A stretch of 64,000 nucleotides of DNA from Paenibacillus caseinilyticus (GTDB taxonomy: Bacteria; Bacillota; Bacilli; Paenibacillales; NBRC-103111): NCBI RefSeq assembly GCF_027533645.1, contig NZ_JAQAGY010000001.1, positions 310,001 through 374,000 of the forward strand, written 5' to 3'. The notes beneath the pieces are model-generated. The model made no database searches, was not told the DNA's origin, and saw only the letters and a list, made by a program, of their open reading frames with translations. Below are positions 62,225-64,000 of the stretch, piece by piece; the stretch's first letter is position 1; each line of letters starts with the position of its first letter. The translations under genes and the position numbers were made by a program.

Positions 62225-63331
62225 CTATACCCCGCTCGGCAGCCGTAGGGTCACTTCCGTGCCGCGGCCGGGGGCCGAGATCAGCTCGAGGCTGCCCCCC
62301 GCCATGCGGGCGCGCTCCTCCATGCTGAAGAGGCCGACCCCCTGGTGCCGGGCGCCGGGATCGAATCCGCGGCCTTCGTCCTTGATACGGACCTCGATGC
62401 GGTCCCCTTCCGTGCCGATGGAGACGGACGCCTCGCTCACGCCGGCGTATTTGCCCACGTTCGTCAACGCCTCCTGGATGATCCGGTAGATCGACGTCTC
62501 CGTCAGGGCCGGCAGCCGTCCCCGCAGCGTGCTCGTCAGCTGCACCCGGATACCGTAATGCTCCGTGTAGTTCTCGATATACGTACGGATCGCCGGAACG
62601 ACCCCCAGGTCATCGAGCACGGAGGGACGCAGCTCCCAGGCAAGACCGCGGACGTCCTGGATAATGTCCGATATTGTGTGCCGCAGGTGCTCGAGCTCCG
62701 TATCCCCCCGCTCGCTGATCACCCGGTCCATCTGGATCAGCAGCGAGAACAGGCTCTGGCCGATCCCGTCGTGCAGCTCACGGGAGAAGCGACGGCGCTC
62801 ATCTTCCTGGATGTTCATAACCTGCTTCATCATCATCTGGAGCTCTTCCTGCACCCGCTTCAGCTCAGTCACTTCGTTGCGGATCGCGAGATACTGGTAC
62901 GGCCGGCCCTTCTCATCCAGGAACGGGACGATGGTCGTGTTCACCCAGTAATAGCTCCCGTCCTTGGCCCGGTTTTTCACGTCCCCGCGCCACACCCGGC
63001 CGCTGCCGATCGTAGCCCACAGGTTTTTCATGAACGCCTTATCGTGGTAACCTGAGTTGATGAGCCGGTGGTCCTGACCGATGAGCTCCTCCCGCGGATA
63101 CTTCGAAATCTCGCAGAACTTGTCGTTGACGTACTGGATGCGCCCTACCTTGTCCGTCACCGCCACAATGGAGGATTCGTCGAGCGCGAACTTCACGTCG
63201 GCCAGCTGTTTCAGCGACTCCCTGAACTCCTGCCTGACCTGCGGATCCCCGATGTGGGCTTCCAGCTTGTCGATCAGGGCATCCACATGCTCCGCCAGTA
63301 CCTCCGTATGCTTCCGAGGGTCGTTAGTCAA
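62225..63331 (-). CDS. PAS sensor kinase of the NarL/DegS (HisKA_3) type
   Basis: A 368-residue cytoplasmic kinase with no membrane spans. An N-terminal helical segment (1-48) is followed by a PAS domain with PAC (about 52-160: [15 protein letters not shown], then [19 protein letters not shown]). A HisKA_3 domain has His187 in [17 protein letters not shown], and a short ATPase domain has [16 protein letters not shown]. The design resembles the oxygen sensor NreB, but the PAS domain holds only one Cys (Cys73), so an NreB-type cluster is not supported. TTG start at 63331 overlaps the regulator's stop by 8 bp. Confidence 0.9.
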   Translation of the reverse strand: MTNDPRKHTEVLAEHVDALIDKLEAHIGDPQVRQEFRESLKQLADVKFALDESSIVAVTDKVGRIQYVNDKFCEISKYPREELIGQDHRLINSGYHDKAFMKNLWATIGSGRVWRGDVKNRAKDGSYYWVNTTIVPFLDEKGRPYQYLAIRNEVTELKRVQEELQMMMKQVMNIQEDERRRFSRELHDGIGQSLFSLLIQMDRVISERGDTELEHLRHTISDIIQDVRGLAWELRPSVLDDLGVVPAIRTYIENYTEHYGIRVQLTSTLRGRLPALTETSIYRIIQEALTNVGKYAGVSEASVSIGTEGDRIEVRIKDEGRGFDPGARHQGVGLFSMEERARMAGGSLELISAPGRGTEVTLRLPSGV

Positions 63332-63977
63332 AATTCAGCAGCCCCTTCTTCATCGCATATTTGACGAGCTCGGGCCGGGTCTTCAGGCTGAGCTTCTCCA
63401 TCACGTTCGCTTTGTGGGTCTCGACGGTCTTGACGCTGATCGTCAGCTGCTCCGCGATCTCCTTGTTGCTGTAGCCCATGGCCACGTGGGAGACGATCTC
63501 CTTTTCCCGGTCGGACAGCGCTTCGTACGAGCCGCTTCCTTCGCCGGTTCGCATCCGATCCATATACTCGCCCATCAGCCGTTTGGTCGCAGACGGGTTC
63601 AGGTAAGCTTGGCCCGATGCAACCGAGCGGATCGCGTTCAGCAGTTCTTCGTGCGGCGCGCTCTTTAATATGTACCCCGAAGCCCCGGCATGAATCGCCC
63701 GGAACAAATATTCATCATCGTCATGCATCGTCAGAATCAGGACGAACGTCTCGGGCGCCGCTTCCTTGAGCTCTTTGGTCGCGGTCATCCCGTCCTTGCC
63801 GTGAGGCATGCTGAGGTCCATCAGCACGACGTTCGGCCGGTGCTCCAGCGCAAGGCGAATCCCTTCATCCCCATCCGCCGCTTCGCCGACCACTTCCAGA
63901 TCCTCTTTGGCGTTCAGCAGCATGGAGAGTCCGCTGCGCACCACCGCATGGTCGTCTACGATTACCAGCTTAATCAT
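63324..63977 (-). CDS. NarL/LuxR-family response regulator
   Basis: A 217-residue regulator: receiver domain with phospho-acceptor Asp54 ([15 protein letters not shown]) and a C-terminal LuxR-type helix-turn-helix ([27 protein letters not shown], then [16 protein letters not shown]). ATG at 63977 is chosen because AGGAGGAG lies about 12 bases upstream; an in-frame TTG at 63989 touches that site. First gene of the pair, with the window edge just beyond, so other genes may precede it. Position next to hemerythrin, hpf and adhE suggests redox or nitrogen control, by inference. Confidence 0.93.
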   Translation of the reverse strand: MIKLVIVDDHAVVRSGLSMLLNAKEDLEVVGEAADGDEGIRLALEHRPNVVLMDLSMPHGKDGMTATKELKEAAPETFVLILTMHDDDEYLFRAIHAGASGYILKSAPHEELLNAIRSVASGQAYLNPSATKRLMGEYMDRMRTGEGSGSYEALSDREKEIVSHVAMGYSNKEIAEQLTISVKTVETHKANVMEKLSLKTRPELVKYAMKKGLLNFD

Positions 63978-64000
63978 TTCCGTTTCCAACTCCTCCTGCA

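Noticed and set aside
62225..63331. Assignment of the kinase as the oxygen sensor NreB
   Set aside because: The NreB PAS domain binds an iron-sulfur cluster through four Cys; only one Cys is present here, so the name was not used.

Overview
The window looks like chromosome from a GC-rich, spore-forming Firmicute, most likely a Paenibacillus of the P. mucilaginosus kind. This is inferred from: strong AGGAGG-type ribosome binding sites with many TTG and GTG starts; an alpha/beta-type small acid-soluble spore protein behind a sigma-G-like promoter; AraR, CcpA (cre) and FNR-type operators with Bacillales consensus; and a beta-amylase/alpha-amylase fusion of the type known from Paenibacillus polymyxa. 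No rRNA, tRNA, CRISPR array, insertion sequence or prophage was seen. High third-position GC makes many long antisense reading frames, which were ignored.

Layout. 1-8 kb: a ROK sugar kinase, a frameshifted DUF2642 gene, a MarR regulator and several tiny genes, a spore SASP, a SplB-like radical SAM protein, a HIT hydrolase, a FAD-oxidoreductase lipoprotein and a histidine-rich repeat protein. 8-12 kb: araB, araD and araR with two identical AraR operators, but no araA. 12-18 kb: NlpC/P60 lipoprotein, FetAB-type exporter, acetyltransferase, VanW, metallo-hydrolase, CapA. 18.6-27.3 kb: a secreted three-repeat protein, an RND adaptor and an RND pump in one operon, then an OmpR-type two-component system. 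27-36 kb: beta-helix protein, acyltransferase, DedA, a LacI/PfkB sugar-kinase pair, an unusual membrane chemoreceptor and a XapX miniprotein. 36-42.5 kb: two convergent amylases, each behind a cre box, flanking a CcdC-like membrane protein. 43-50.4 kb: a histidine-utilisation operon, hutH-hutU-hutI-M20 hydrolase-hutF-like. 50.6-51.8 kb: a TIR-like (PF10137-type) protein with a 59-residue partner, the best candidate for an undescribed defence module. 52.7-57.2 kb: ribA, mobA, nirD, nirB. 57.5-64 kb: adhE, hpf, a hemerythrin protein and a NarL-type two-component pair.

The right end reads as a low-oxygen and nitrogen block. A nitrite reductase sits with a molybdenum-cofactor gene, AdhE can regenerate NAD, and hemerythrin plus hibernation factor share a transcript. 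A consensus TGTGA-N6-TCACA box lies exactly 41.5 bp upstream of the inferred start in front of hemerythrin/hpf. A near-consensus box is placed the same way before adhE, with a Rex-like palindrome further upstream. The carbon genes (ara, amylases, fructokinase-like, hut) each carry recognisable local control sites or tight translational coupling. All functions are inferred from sequence motifs and gene context; no database search was run.
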